Source: Ligilactobacillus ubinensis (GTDB lineage Bacteria > Bacillota > Bacilli > Lactobacillales > Lactobacillaceae). Taken from it: DNA of 64,000 nt. Position 1 is the first letter of the stretch. Every line of letters begins with the position of its first letter. Below the pieces are notes generated by a model. The model worked only from the letters and a program-made list of their open reading frames with translations. It searched no databases and was not told the origin of the DNA. The stretch is from positions 1-64,000 of the forward strand of contig NZ_JAIULA010000015.1 of assembly GCF_024160875.1 (NCBI RefSeq). Direction: 5' to 3'. Below, piece by piece: positions 1 through 8,624 of this stretch. Position numbers and translations under genes: made by a program.

Positions 1-1
1 T

Positions 2-74
2 GGAGGATTAGCTCAGTTGGGAGAGCGTCTGCCTTACAAGCAGAGGGTCACAGGTTCGAGCCCTGTATCCTCCA
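2..74 (+). tRNA. tRNA-Val (anticodon UAC)
   Basis: Full cloverleaf. The 7-bp acceptor stem is GGAGGAT/ATCCTCC with discriminator A at 74. The anticodon stem TCTGC/GCAGA encloses the loop CTTACAA, so the anticodon is TAC and the tRNA reads valine codons. The T arm carries GGTTCGAGCC. CCA is not encoded. Only 9 nt separate it from the next tRNA, so the two are co-transcribed; the promoter lies left of the window, probably within a larger tRNA or rRNA cluster (inference). Confidence 0.96.
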
Positions 75-83
75 TTTTTTTTT

Positions 84-155
84 GCGGAAGTAGTTCAGTG
101 GTAGAACATCACCTTGCCAAGGTGGGGGTCGCGGGTTCGAATCCCGTCTTCCGCT
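84..155 (+). tRNA. tRNA-Gly (anticodon GCC)
   Basis: Cloverleaf with acceptor stem GCGGAAG/CTTCCGC and discriminator T at 155. The anticodon stem TCACC/GGTGG encloses the loop TTGCCAA, giving anticodon GCC (glycine). The T arm has GGTTCGAATC. CCA is not encoded. It is the last tRNA of the short cluster and is followed by a terminator-like hairpin about 30 nt downstream. Confidence 0.96.
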
Positions 156-184
156 TATAATATGAATAAATCGGTTAAAGATTC

Positions 185-218
185 GAGTCTGGGACAAAAA
201 GTTTCGGACTCTTTTTAT
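185..218 (+). terminator. Terminator of the tRNA cluster
   Basis: GAGTC (185-189) pairs with GACTC (207-211), followed by a T-rich run (CTTTTTATTT). The 5' side contains TCTGGGACAAAAA, a word that recurs in other terminators of this window. From here to about 410 the DNA is AT-rich with no ORF or other element that I recognise. Confidence 0.6.
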
Positions 219-412
219 TTCTAGATCTTTGGTGTGAAAATGCGTACTTAAAGATAACTAGTTGAACTTAATCTCTTAATCTAAATATGCCAAATATGAG
301 ATTGAGATTATCCGGAGTGAGATGTTAGGCCACTCTAGTTAATTGCCTCATAATATATTTTTGTAATCAGTTAGTTTACTTTTCTTATATTGTAAACATA
401 AATTTTTTGAGT

Positions 413-461
413 TTGTAAAATATTTTACAACATTGAAATTAAAAATAAGTTATCCTATATG
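413..461 (+). promoter_or_regulatory. 18-bp palindrome and promoter of the sigma-factor gene
   Basis: TTGTAAAATATTTTACAA at 413-430 is a perfect 18-bp palindrome. It ends 2 nt before a -35 like TTGAAA (433-438); a -10 like TATATG lies at 456-461 with 17 bp spacing. The position just upstream of -35 suggests an operator or activator site for the ComX-like sigma gene, whose ATG is at 489. The palindrome is seen directly; its role is inference. Confidence 0.5.
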
Positions 462-488
462 TATTCAAAGATATAGGGGTGATTTTGG

Positions 489-1070
489 ATGATTGATGAT
501 ACAGATGATATAAAAGAATTGATTAGAAATTTTAAAAGATTTCAAACAGGGGATATGTTTAATGAATTGTTTACGTGTTATCGGCCATTAGTTGCAACAT
601 GTATAAATTATTTCAAATTTAGTTATTTAGATATCGATGATCTTATACAAGAAGCAAGAATTATTTGTTATCAAACTGTCATGTCATATCAAAATGATAT
701 GGAGATAACTTATGGAGTATATTTCAAGCGCTGCTTGTTAAATCAATATCATACGCTTTTACGATATGAAAATGCTCGAAAGCGTGGAGGAAAGGAAAAA
801 GATGTTTCTTTAGATAATTTACTAAAGAAAAAAGGTGAGGATATTTTGGAAGATGATAAGAGAACATTTGGCATTGAAGACTTTATAGTATTAAACGATA
901 TTTTAAATAGAATTCCAAATTTCTTTTCAAAAATAGAATTTAAAGTTTTTCAAATGCATCTTATATATGAATATACACCTAAAGAAATTTCAGAAATGTT
1001 AAAAATACCATTAGCTAATGTTTATAATGCAATTTATCGTTATAAAAATAAATTAAACAGAATGTATTGA
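489..1070 (+). CDS. ComX/SigH-like alternative RNA polymerase sigma factor
   Basis: A 193-aa small sigma-70-family protein. Region 2 spans roughly residues 25-100, with the core-binding stretch DIDDLIQEARI (48-58) and an aromatic, basic segment (GVYFKRCLLNQYH) typical of ComX/SigH proteins of lactobacilli. A C-terminal helix-turn-helix (about 163-193, TPKEISEMLKIPLANVYNAI) would be region 4. It should direct core RNA polymerase to a small regulon; in relatives this is the late competence genes (family knowledge). The ATG follows AGGGGTGA with 8 nt spacing. It is monocistronic, flanked by tRNAs and closed by a strong terminator. Target promoters cannot be told from this window. Confidence 0.82.
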   Translation: MIDDTDDIKELIRNFKRFQTGDMFNELFTCYRPLVATCINYFKFSYLDIDDLIQEARIICYQTVMSYQNDMEITYGVYFKRCLLNQYHTLLRYENARKRGGKEKDVSLDNLLKKKGEDILEDDKRTFGIEDFIVLNDILNRIPNFFSKIEFKVFQMHLIYEYTPKEISEMLKIPLANVYNAIYRYKNKLNRMY

Positions 1071-1126
1071 TAAATAAATTGGGGTAATGCTATGCGAGTA
1101 GTGTAATAGATAAATAGAAGTGAAAT

Positions 1127-1174
1127 AAAAAAGATGTAATTCTTGTAATAAAAATACAAGGATTACATCTTTTT
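1127..1174. terminator. Bidirectional rho-independent terminator
   Basis: A long hairpin of AAAAGATGTAAT..CTTGTA (1127-1147) against TACAAG..ATTACATCTTTT (1155-1174), with A/T tracts on both ends. It ends the sigma-factor transcript on the plus strand and can end the tRNA-Thr transcript arriving from the right. Confidence 0.8.
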
Positions 1175-1196
1175 AACTAAATTACAGTTATACGAA

Positions 1197-1269
1197 AGCC
1201 ACTTACCGGATTTGAACCGGTGACCCCCACCTTACCATGGTGATGCTCTACCTGCTGAGCTAAAGTGGC
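1197..1269 (-). tRNA. tRNA-Thr (anticodon GGU)
   Basis: Read on the minus strand, the acceptor stem is GCCACTT/AAGTGGC and the anticodon stem TCACC/GGTGG encloses ATGGTAA, giving anticodon GGT (threonine). The T arm has GGTTCAAATC. A minus-strand TATAAT at 1292-1297 lies about 22 nt before the 5' end, so it probably has its own promoter, although helD on the same strand could read through because I see no terminator between them. Confidence 0.95.
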
Positions 1270-1331
1270 ATTGCAGTACCTAAAATAGTATATTATACTG
1301 CTTAAATAAATGCAAGTAGTAATTTAGATTA

Positions 1332-3599
1332 TTAGAAAGTGGAGGCCTGTTCTTTGATATAAAGATTGGGGTCAATAGTCGAGAGAACGGGAGCTAATTC
1401 TTCAATACTTATTAATATCAAATGGTGCATTGCGCGTGAACAAATTGTATATAAGATACCAATACTACTTGGATGTGAATAATTTTTTGATGAAACGTCA
1501 TAAGCAATTACATTATCAAATTCTAAGCCTTTAGCTAGATAAATGGGTAAAATAATAACACCTTTTGGTAATACGCGATCAGCATCAGTTAGTAAAGTTG
1601 TAGGAAATCTTTTATTTAGTTTATTATAGATTTGGTTACTTTCTTGCATATTAGCTGTAATTATCGCAATTTGATCATTATTTTCAAGTGCTTTATGGAT
1701 ATGGACATAAAGGGCCTGTTCTGCTGCTGTATTGTCATTAGCAAAAACGATATGTGGTTTATTACCAGAACGGGTAAATGCTTGAATTTTATCACCATCT
1801 GGTAGTAAGGATTTCATAAAATTAGTTATTTCAGTAGTCGAACGATAGCTTTTATTCAAAGCAATTGTGCGTGTTTTTTTAATATTCAAAGTTTTTTCTA
1901 AAGAATCTAACAAACTAGAGTTACTGACTAGTGGATTAAAAAGAGCCTGTTCACTATCACCAAGTAATGTCAATTTTGCATTAGGAAAGGCAAAATGTAG
2001 GTATATAAGTTGGGATAAAGTGTAATCTTGGATTTCATCAATAAATAGGTGTGCAATTGTATGGTTGCGGCCACTATCAGTGATTAAATCACGTAAATAA
2101 AGTAGAGGTGCACAATCTTCTAGAGCAAGTTTGTGGAGTTCTAGATGCTCCACAAATAAAGGTAGAGCACTCTTAAGATTTAATTGCAGAAAATCTTCAT
2201 ATTGTGCATAGATATCAATAAAGTAATTGTTGTATAAAGCATCATAAACTACCGCGTAATGTTGTTTAACAATTTGATGTGCAATATAGTGTTCTTCATC
2301 ACTTATTTCTTGGAACAGACCACGTTGTTTATTTTCTAAATAAGCATTATATTGTTCATCCGAAAGAATATCAATTTTTTCTAGTACCCAATCTGACCGT
2401 GATTCTTTATTGACTAGTTTATTTAGCCGTTTAATTAATTTGTTTTTAGTTTCAAAAAAACGTTGTGGGGTTTTCATAGTGGTTGGCAAATTAGCAAAAA
2501 TTTCAGAAATCTCTGTGTGATTAAAGATAGTTGTCCCACCTAGCATAATATCAGTAAATTGTAGTTGTTTTGAATTAAGTGAAGCAACATAATCTTTAAT
2601 TTGCTGCATAAAAGAAGCTTGTTCTTTTAATTGTTGGATATTACGCTGCTTTTTACTTAATGTAGGTTTTTTTTCGTAACGTTCGAATAAAGTTTCAACG
2701 GTTAGTCCTTGAAAACGTTGAGCTAAAAATTCTGCTAAAGTAAGTTGACGCATGTTTCGTTCACCTAAGCTTGGCAAAACCTCAGAGATATAACGGCTAA
2801 ACAATAAATTAGGTGAAAACAATACGATTTGATCAGCATTTAAACTCGTACGACTATGGTAAAGTAAAAAAGCAATCCTTTGTAAAATGGCTGAGGTTTT
2901 ACCACTACCAGCAACACCTTGAACTAGGAGCAAATCATGTTTTGTGTCGCGAATTATATCATTTTGCTCTTTTTGAATGGTAGCAACAATATTATGCATA
3001 TATTCATCACTGTGTTCACCTAAAACACTTTTAAGAATTTCATCACCCACAAGTTCATTAGTATCAAACATATTTTTTATTATTCCATTATTAATCGTGA
3101 ATTGACGTTTCCGTTTTAAATTAGTAGTTTGTTTTCCCATAGGTGTTTCATATTCAACTTCTCCAAGTCGACCATTATAGTAAATAGAAGAAATTGGAGC
3201 ACGCCAATCATATATTATAAATTCCTGATTAGAACCAACTAAAGAAGCTGTGCCAATATAGAGTGTTTCGTTGTCATCTGCTGAATCTTGAATGTCTATG
3301 CGACCAAAGTAAGGGGAATTGTTTAGTTGTTTTAGTTCTTTGATTTGTTTATTTAAGATTTGCTCATTTTCGATGTTTTTTGCGACCAATTGCTTTTGTT
3401 GCTGAATTTCAGCATTGGTTTCCATACGATCATCAATCTCAAAGGTGTTTATCCGGGCATTTTGAACATAATTTTTTTCTACTAAAGAACGCTCTTTTTG
3501 AGCCTTATCGTAGACGGTTTGCGCTTGTAGTAGTTGATTAGAAATTTCATGTCGCACCATAGCGACGCGTTGTTGCTCTATTTGACGCTCTTTTTCCAT
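1332..3599 (-). CDS. helD: HelD-like superfamily 1 helicase (RNA polymerase recycling factor)
   Basis: A 755-aa UvrD/Rep-like ATPase. The N-terminal about 95 residues are a charged coiled-coil region, as in HelD proteins, which push this arm into RNA polymerase. Walker A is GVAGSGKT (about 228-235), and the DEIQDYT box is Walker B. A late motif LAKGLEFDNVI matches the UvrD motif for nucleic-acid binding. The length fits Bacillus HelD (about 770 aa). It releases stalled or idle RNA polymerase from DNA (family knowledge). The ATG is preceded by AAGGAG. It stands alone, and tRNA-Thr follows on the same strand. Confidence 0.88.
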   Translation of the reverse strand: MEKERQIEQQRVAMVRHEISNQLLQAQTVYDKAQKERSLVEKNYVQNARINTFEIDDRMETNAEIQQQKQLVAKNIENEQILNKQIKELKQLNNSPYFGRIDIQDSADDNETLYIGTASLVGSNQEFIIYDWRAPISSIYYNGRLGEVEYETPMGKQTTNLKRKRQFTINNGIIKNMFDTNELVGDEILKSVLGEHSDEYMHNIVATIQKEQNDIIRDTKHDLLLVQGVAGSGKTSAILQRIAFLLYHSRTSLNADQIVLFSPNLLFSRYISEVLPSLGERNMRQLTLAEFLAQRFQGLTVETLFERYEKKPTLSKKQRNIQQLKEQASFMQQIKDYVASLNSKQLQFTDIMLGGTTIFNHTEISEIFANLPTTMKTPQRFFETKNKLIKRLNKLVNKESRSDWVLEKIDILSDEQYNAYLENKQRGLFQEISDEEHYIAHQIVKQHYAVVYDALYNNYFIDIYAQYEDFLQLNLKSALPLFVEHLELHKLALEDCAPLLYLRDLITDSGRNHTIAHLFIDEIQDYTLSQLIYLHFAFPNAKLTLLGDSEQALFNPLVSNSSLLDSLEKTLNIKKTRTIALNKSYRSTTEITNFMKSLLPDGDKIQAFTRSGNKPHIVFANDNTAAEQALYVHIHKALENNDQIAIITANMQESNQIYNKLNKRFPTTLLTDADRVLPKGVIILPIYLAKGLEFDNVIAYDVSSKNYSHPSSIGILYTICSRAMHHLILISIEELAPVLSTIDPNLYIKEQASTF

Positions 3600-3694
3600 G
3601 AATTATCTCCTTAATTAATAAACTGCACAATATGCTAACATGGATATTAGTTTATAGCAAGTAAAAATTATGTGCTTGTTATATATAAAAATAA

Positions 3695-3728
3695 GGCCTC
3701 ATAGACTACATTCATAGTAGATAAGACC
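3695..3728 (-). terminator. Probable terminator of the cation efflux gene
   Basis: An imperfect stem (GGCCTCATAG..CTAC with TAGTAGATAAGACC) is followed on the minus strand by TTATTTTTATAT. It sits directly downstream of the CDF transporter stop. Confidence 0.45.
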
Positions 3729-3738
3729 GATGTTATTA

Positions 3739-4737
3739 TTAGTGAATTGTTTCAGCATCAGGGATAAAAGAAACATCTGTATCAATAATCCCAAAACGAT
3801 GTAGCATTAAATTTTCAATTGACTCAGCTAGACGATAACTATCTAAAACGGTCATGTTTGCATCAACGACTAAAACGACATCTAAAGTAACTATATTACC
3901 GTTGTAATGAGCCTTTAATTCGTCAACTTTTTTAATTTCAGGAAGCCTATTCAAGGATAGCCGAAATTGTTCTTCAGCATTTGGATCAAAATAATCAGCT
4001 AAATTTAAACTACTTTCCCAAAAAATACGTGCACCAGAATACAATATGAATATACCAACTAAGATACTAGCAGCGCCATCAAGCCAAGTTAGATGAAATA
4101 AACGTGCACCTAAAATTGAAATAAAGGTCCCGATACTCATAAGAGAATCACTTAGACTGTCTTTAGCTGATGCAACTAAAGCAGCATTTTGAAGCTTTAA
4201 GCCTGCTTTTTTATTGTAATACCATACACCTAGCATTACGATACTTGCAATTGCAGCACCAACAAGCGCAAATTGGTTAGGAACGATTCGTTTGCTCGGT
4301 ATTAAAAGGTTTTGTATACCTGTAATAATAACACTTAATGAAATTGTAACCATGATAATACTTGTGACGAGAGTAAAGATGGTTTCATATCTAAATCGTG
4401 TGAATTGAACCCGCTGATCATTACCTGTTTGACGTAAAGAAATTTTAGGTATAGGTGCACCAACGATATCGTCATCATCAATATCTTGTGCGATATGAAG
4501 GCCAACCATTAATAAAATTGTTGAGATTATTCCCGAAAGGTTATTAAAAGCATCGGCTCTTAAAGTTTGTGAATGACTGATATGTGCTAAAAAATACTCC
4601 AATATTGAGATTGATAAGTAGGCACCTACGTTAACAATTAGATGTTTACTAGCAGCCTTTAATTTAGCTAATTCTTTACTTTGGAGTTTTTCCCATGCTT
4701 GATATTCGCGTTCTATGTGACGGTTAATATTACGCAA
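3739..4737 (-). CDS. Cation diffusion facilitator, manganese-type site
   Basis: A 332-aa CDF-family efflux protein with six predicted membrane helices (about residues 33-245) and a cytoplasmic C-terminal domain that in the family binds metal and dimerises. The transport site comes from TM2 (RADAFNNLSG) and TM5 (AKDSLSD). Zinc CDFs carry His at the first TM5 position; here TM5 has DxxxD and TM2 has DxxxN, the pattern of MntE-like manganese exporters, so Mn2+ is the likelier substrate (inference). The N-terminal about 30 residues are highly charged. It is divergent from trpS, with 527 bp between. Confidence 0.82.
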   Translation of the reverse strand: MRNINRHIEREYQAWEKLQSKELAKLKAASKHLIVNVGAYLSISILEYFLAHISHSQTLRADAFNNLSGIISTILLMVGLHIAQDIDDDDIVGAPIPKISLRQTGNDQRVQFTRFRYETIFTLVTSIIMVTISLSVIITGIQNLLIPSKRIVPNQFALVGAAIASIVMLGVWYYNKKAGLKLQNAALVASAKDSLSDSLMSIGTFISILGARLFHLTWLDGAASILVGIFILYSGARIFWESSLNLADYFDPNAEEQFRLSLNRLPEIKKVDELKAHYNGNIVTLDVVLVVDANMTVLDSYRLAESIENLMLHRFGIIDTDVSFIPDAETIH

Positions 4738-4997
4738 TTAGAGTCCCCCTCTTAATAACTATGTTAACCAAATTTTAAATTACTCAAGAATAAACTATTA
4801 TGGTGCTTATTTTAACAGCTTAATATCTAATACTCAAATAATATAAAACTGTAGATGAATTCAATTTAATTTTATTGAAAACAAGATTAAAGTTAACTAT
4901 TTTAAATAATTGTGCTTTATTTAACTCGATAATGTCTAATACAGCTAAGTTCTATGTGTAATTTTAATATAAAGATTGAAATTTAGGTTTATTTAAG

Positions 4998-5026
4998 TTG
5001 AAAAGTTAAGCATTGTTGGATAAAAT
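4998..5026 (+). promoter_or_regulatory. trpS promoter
   Basis: -35 TTGAAA (4998-5003), 17-bp spacer, -10 TAAAAT (5021-5026); expected start near 5033, just before the T-box leader. The stretch 4738-4997 between the divergent genes is AT-rich and shows nothing else I can name. Confidence 0.7.
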
Positions 5027-5032
5027 AAAAGA

Positions 5033-5230
5033 GTACTTTGTTGAAGCAGTAATAGTAGAAACGTAATATTAACAGAGAAGATACCTTAGCTGAAAAGTAT
5101 CTTTGCGTGTCGAATTGGAACTGAGAGAAGACAGATAATTGAATAAAAAACTAAGAAGAGGCAGAATTTTCTGCAATATAGGTGGTACCACGGCGCTGTC
5201 GTCCTATTTAGGGATGATAGCGTCTTTTTC
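5033..5230 (+). ncRNA. T-box riboswitch (tRNA-Trp sensing) of trpS
   Basis: The conserved T-box core TAGGTGGTACCACGGCG is at 5180-5194. It overlaps the 5' arm of the terminator CGCTGTCGTCCTA (5194-5206) / AGGGATGATAGCG (5210-5222), followed by TCTTTTTC. Upstream, TGG at 5116-5118 lies in a purine-rich stretch (GAATTGGAACTGAG) suited to the specifier loop and is the tryptophan codon, matching the gene controlled. Uncharged tRNA-Trp should stabilise the antiterminator and let trpS be transcribed (established mechanism). Confidence 0.9.
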
Positions 5231-5264
5231 TTGGTAGTATCTTGTATAGAAGGGACAGATTTAA

Positions 5265-6293
<1,029 letters not shown>

Positions 6294-6314
6294 ACTAATT
6301 TTTGATGAAAGATG

Positions 6315-6323
6315 TGGTATAAT
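6315..6323 (+). promoter_or_regulatory. Extended -10 promoter of the Ppx/GppA gene
   Basis: TGGTATAAT is a full extended -10 (TGn + TATAAT). No good -35 is visible 17 bp upstream, which is usual for extended -10 promoters. It begins 22 nt after the trpS stop and lies about 30 nt before the next start codon. Confidence 0.6.
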
Positions 6324-6353
6324 CTTGTCAATCAATAAGATGAGGTGTAGATG

Positions 6354-7274
6354 ATGCAAAATGTAGTAATGTTAGATTTAGGATCTAATTCAACACGTCT
6401 CTCAATTAATGAGTTTTCTGAAAATGGTACATTTAAAGAAGTTAAGCGATTGAAAAAAATGACGCGTATGGCTGAAGGTATGGGGAAAAATTCTAATGAA
6501 AAAATACTACAGGAAAGTGCAATTAAGCGAACATTAGCTGCTTTACAGTGTTTTAAAAAAGAATATGAAAATCTACCTAATTTAAAAGTTAAAGGTATTG
6601 CGACAGCAGCTGTAAGAGCAGCAGAAAACAGTACTGATTTTTTACAAAAAGTTAAGGAATTAACAGGGGTAGAAGTTGAAGTTTTATCTGGTGACGCAGA
6701 AGCCTATTATGATTACGTAGGTGTAAAAAAATCGTTAAATTTAGATGATTTTATGTTATGTGATATGGGTGGAGGCAGTTTTGAGCTTGTAGTAGTAAAA
6801 AATGGTGAAGCTGTCAATTTAACAAGTATCCCTTGTGGTGCAGTTAGTTTAACGGAAAAATTTAATGTGGCAGATGAAGTATCTGCACAAAATCTCTTTC
6901 GGTTTCAAGGATTTATTCAAAAAATTTTTAATGAACAAAGATGGTTGTTGGAAGGACGATATTTACCACTGGTTTTATTGGGTGGTGCGAATAGAACTGT
7001 AGCACGGACAGAGATGCAACGACGTGGAGCAAAGAACCTAGATGATTTTCATGGTGTCAAAATGTCGGCAAGAAGTTTCTTAAATATTTATACGGATTGG
7101 CTTGGCTTGGATAGGCGTGAACGGGAGCAACGGTTAGGTATTGATGCAGAGCGAGCTGACATTATTTTGGGAGGCTTGACTCCGATAGCGTTATTAATTC
7201 AGCAATTAGAAATTCCAGAAATTATTTTTTCTGAGAGTGGGGTTCGGGAAGGTATCTTGTATACATCGATTTAG
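6354..7274 (+). CDS. Ppx/GppA family phosphatase (short form)
   Basis: A 306-aa ASKHA-fold phosphatase that hydrolyses polyphosphate and/or pppGpp. The first phosphate loop is LDLGSNSTRLSI near the N-terminus and the second is CDMGGGSFELV near residue 140. It contains only the two ASKHA domains and lacks the HD-like C-terminal extension of the 500-aa Ppx proteins. Two ATGs are adjacent (6351 and 6354); the second is 6 nt after GAGGTG and is preferred. The small membrane protein downstream starts about 30 nt after its stop, so the two may form an operon. Substrate is unresolved. Confidence 0.85.
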   Translation: MQNVVMLDLGSNSTRLSINEFSENGTFKEVKRLKKMTRMAEGMGKNSNEKILQESAIKRTLAALQCFKKEYENLPNLKVKGIATAAVRAAENSTDFLQKVKELTGVEVEVLSGDAEAYYDYVGVKKSLNLDDFMLCDMGGGSFELVVVKNGEAVNLTSIPCGAVSLTEKFNVADEVSAQNLFRFQGFIQKIFNEQRWLLEGRYLPLVLLGGANRTVARTEMQRRGAKNLDDFHGVKMSARSFLNIYTDWLGLDRREREQRLGIDAERADIILGGLTPIALLIQQLEIPEIIFSESGVREGILYTSI

Positions 7275-7305
7275 TAGTTTGTATGTACAATGAGAGGTGA
7301 AAATT

Positions 7306-7485
7306 ATGGTACTTTTAATATCATTGTTAGCATTATTTATCTTTTGGAAAGTTATTAAGTTCTCGTTTAAACTAATCTTTGCGTTGTTTCTAATAATTTT
7401 AATCGCAAATATTTTAAAATCAATATTTGTTGGTATAGCAATTGCAGCAGTATTTTTATTAGGCGGATTTTTTGTAAGAAACTAA
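7306..7485 (+). CDS. Small hydrophobic membrane protein, unknown function
   Basis: About 59 aa, nearly all hydrophobic, with two likely membrane helices (LLISLLALFIFWKVI and a longer C-terminal one) separated by a short basic segment. ATG at 7306 is 8 nt after GAGAGG; a GTG at 7297 in the same frame overlaps that ribosome site and is unlikely. It follows the Ppx/GppA gene closely and is closed by a strong terminator. No family recognised. Confidence 0.6.
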   Translation: MVLLISLLALFIFWKVIKFSFKLIFALFLIILIANILKSIFVGIAIAAVFLLGGFFVRN

Positions 7486-7500
7486 TATATTTTAGACTTA

Positions 7501-7539
7501 AAAGACGAGTCTGGGTTTTGTCCCTGACTCGTCTTTTTT
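7501..7539. terminator. Terminator with GGGTTTTGTCCC core
   Basis: AAGACGAGTC pairs with GACTCGTCTT, with GGG/CCC inside, followed by TTTTTT. It ends the Ppx-small membrane protein transcript and could also stop transcripts arriving from the solute-binding gene on the minus strand. It belongs to the GGGACAAA-type terminators repeated in this window. Confidence 0.85.
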
Positions 7540-7686
7540 CAAAATATTGGTATTAAAAGGTGTGTTAAAAAGGCAACTGATTGTGTTTTTCTCTTAATCC
7601 AGATAATCAAAAACTGGATTATTACGACTTTAACGTGCTCTAGCTAATTAACTTTTGTACAGTCCAAGCTTTCTTTGATAGTATTT

Positions 7687-8484
7687 TTATTGATATGACC
7701 AATCTTGGCGCAAGAACTTTTCAGATAATGTTGAAATAGTGCCATCACTTTTTAGATTTTGGAGAGCTGTGTTAAGTTGTTGGAGTAATTTTTTGTTATG
7801 ATAAACACTTGCTACTAATTGTTGTGAGGTAATCTGTGAATCACTAATACGATTTAATACTTGAGCAACTTCACTTTTATTAGTAGGGTCATTTGCTTTT
7901 ACCAATTCGGGTTGATCAACAAGTAATTTTGAATATTGATAATCACTTAGAATAGCAGCCTTTACTTTTCCTTTGTTTAAAGCAGTTAGTAAAGAAGTCA
8001 TATTTTTATATTTTTTAGGATGCATTTGTAAGCTTGTAAGCAGTGAAGCTTGATTATTATCTATTAGCATACCTACATTGTGATTTGCAAGTTTAGTGAT
8101 TGTTTTATATTTACTATCGTGGCGAATAAATAAGATATTTCCTGGATATAAATAGGAGTTTGTCTTTGAAAATTCACTTGGTACAATACTTGTATCACTA
8201 CTACCCAAGGCAATATCAATTTTGTGCGTACGTAGTTTTGAAAACAGTTGCTTGTGATTTTTAACAGCAATAATCTTAACAGATCTATTTAATTCGGTCC
8301 CTAACTTTTTAGCAAGAGAAACATCTAAACCAGTATATTTATGTTGGGAATATGAGCTATATGGTTTATTTGTTTTTAACACACCTACTTTTAAAACTGT
8401 TTGGGCATGCACGTTTGAAACGGTTGTTAAAGTCCCCAGTAGTAAACTAAAACTCAATAAAAAGAATCCTAGCAGTCTTTTCAA
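7687..8484 (-). CDS. Secreted solute-binding protein, family 3 (amino-acid type), orphan
   Basis: A 265-aa periplasmic-binding-fold protein of the SBP_bac_3 class. A signal peptide covers residues 1-27 with a likely cut after VHA; there is no lipobox Cys, unusual for a Gram-positive binding protein. The core shows GLDVSLAKKLG and KIDIALGSSDTS, typical of polar amino-acid binders. The start is TTG (8482-8484), chosen because AAGGGGG lies 8 nt upstream. No permease or ATPase gene is nearby, so it either serves a transporter elsewhere or acts as a sensor (inference). The 8485-8624 gap holds divergent promoters. Confidence 0.75.
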   Translation of the reverse strand: MKRLLGFFLLSFSLLLGTLTTVSNVHAQTVLKVGVLKTNKPYSSYSQHKYTGLDVSLAKKLGTELNRSVKIIAVKNHKQLFSKLRTHKIDIALGSSDTSIVPSEFSKTNSYLYPGNILFIRHDSKYKTITKLANHNVGMLIDNNQASLLTSLQMHPKKYKNMTSLLTALNKGKVKAAILSDYQYSKLLVDQPELVKANDPTNKSEVAQVLNRISDSQITSQQLVASVYHNKKLLQQLNTALQNLKSDGTISTLSEKFLRQDWSYQ

Positions 8485-8566
8485 AAAAAGACCCCCTTAA
8501 TTTGATTGATAGGACTATTTATAAAACAAAATTTTTTTCTAGTCCTAGTTTATTATATAATATACA

Positions 8567-8596
8567 TTGACAAGTAAAGTTTAAAATTTTTAAAAC
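8567..8596 (+). promoter_or_regulatory. Promoter of the mvaA operon
   Basis: Consensus -35 TTGACA (8567-8572) with an AT-rich -10 (TTAAAA at 8590-8595 or TAAAAC one base later). A TATAAT on the minus strand at 8553-8558 may serve the divergent solute-binding gene. Confidence 0.55.
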
Positions 8597-8624
8597 TAAT
8601 CGTTTTTTTTGAAAGGAAGTAAAA

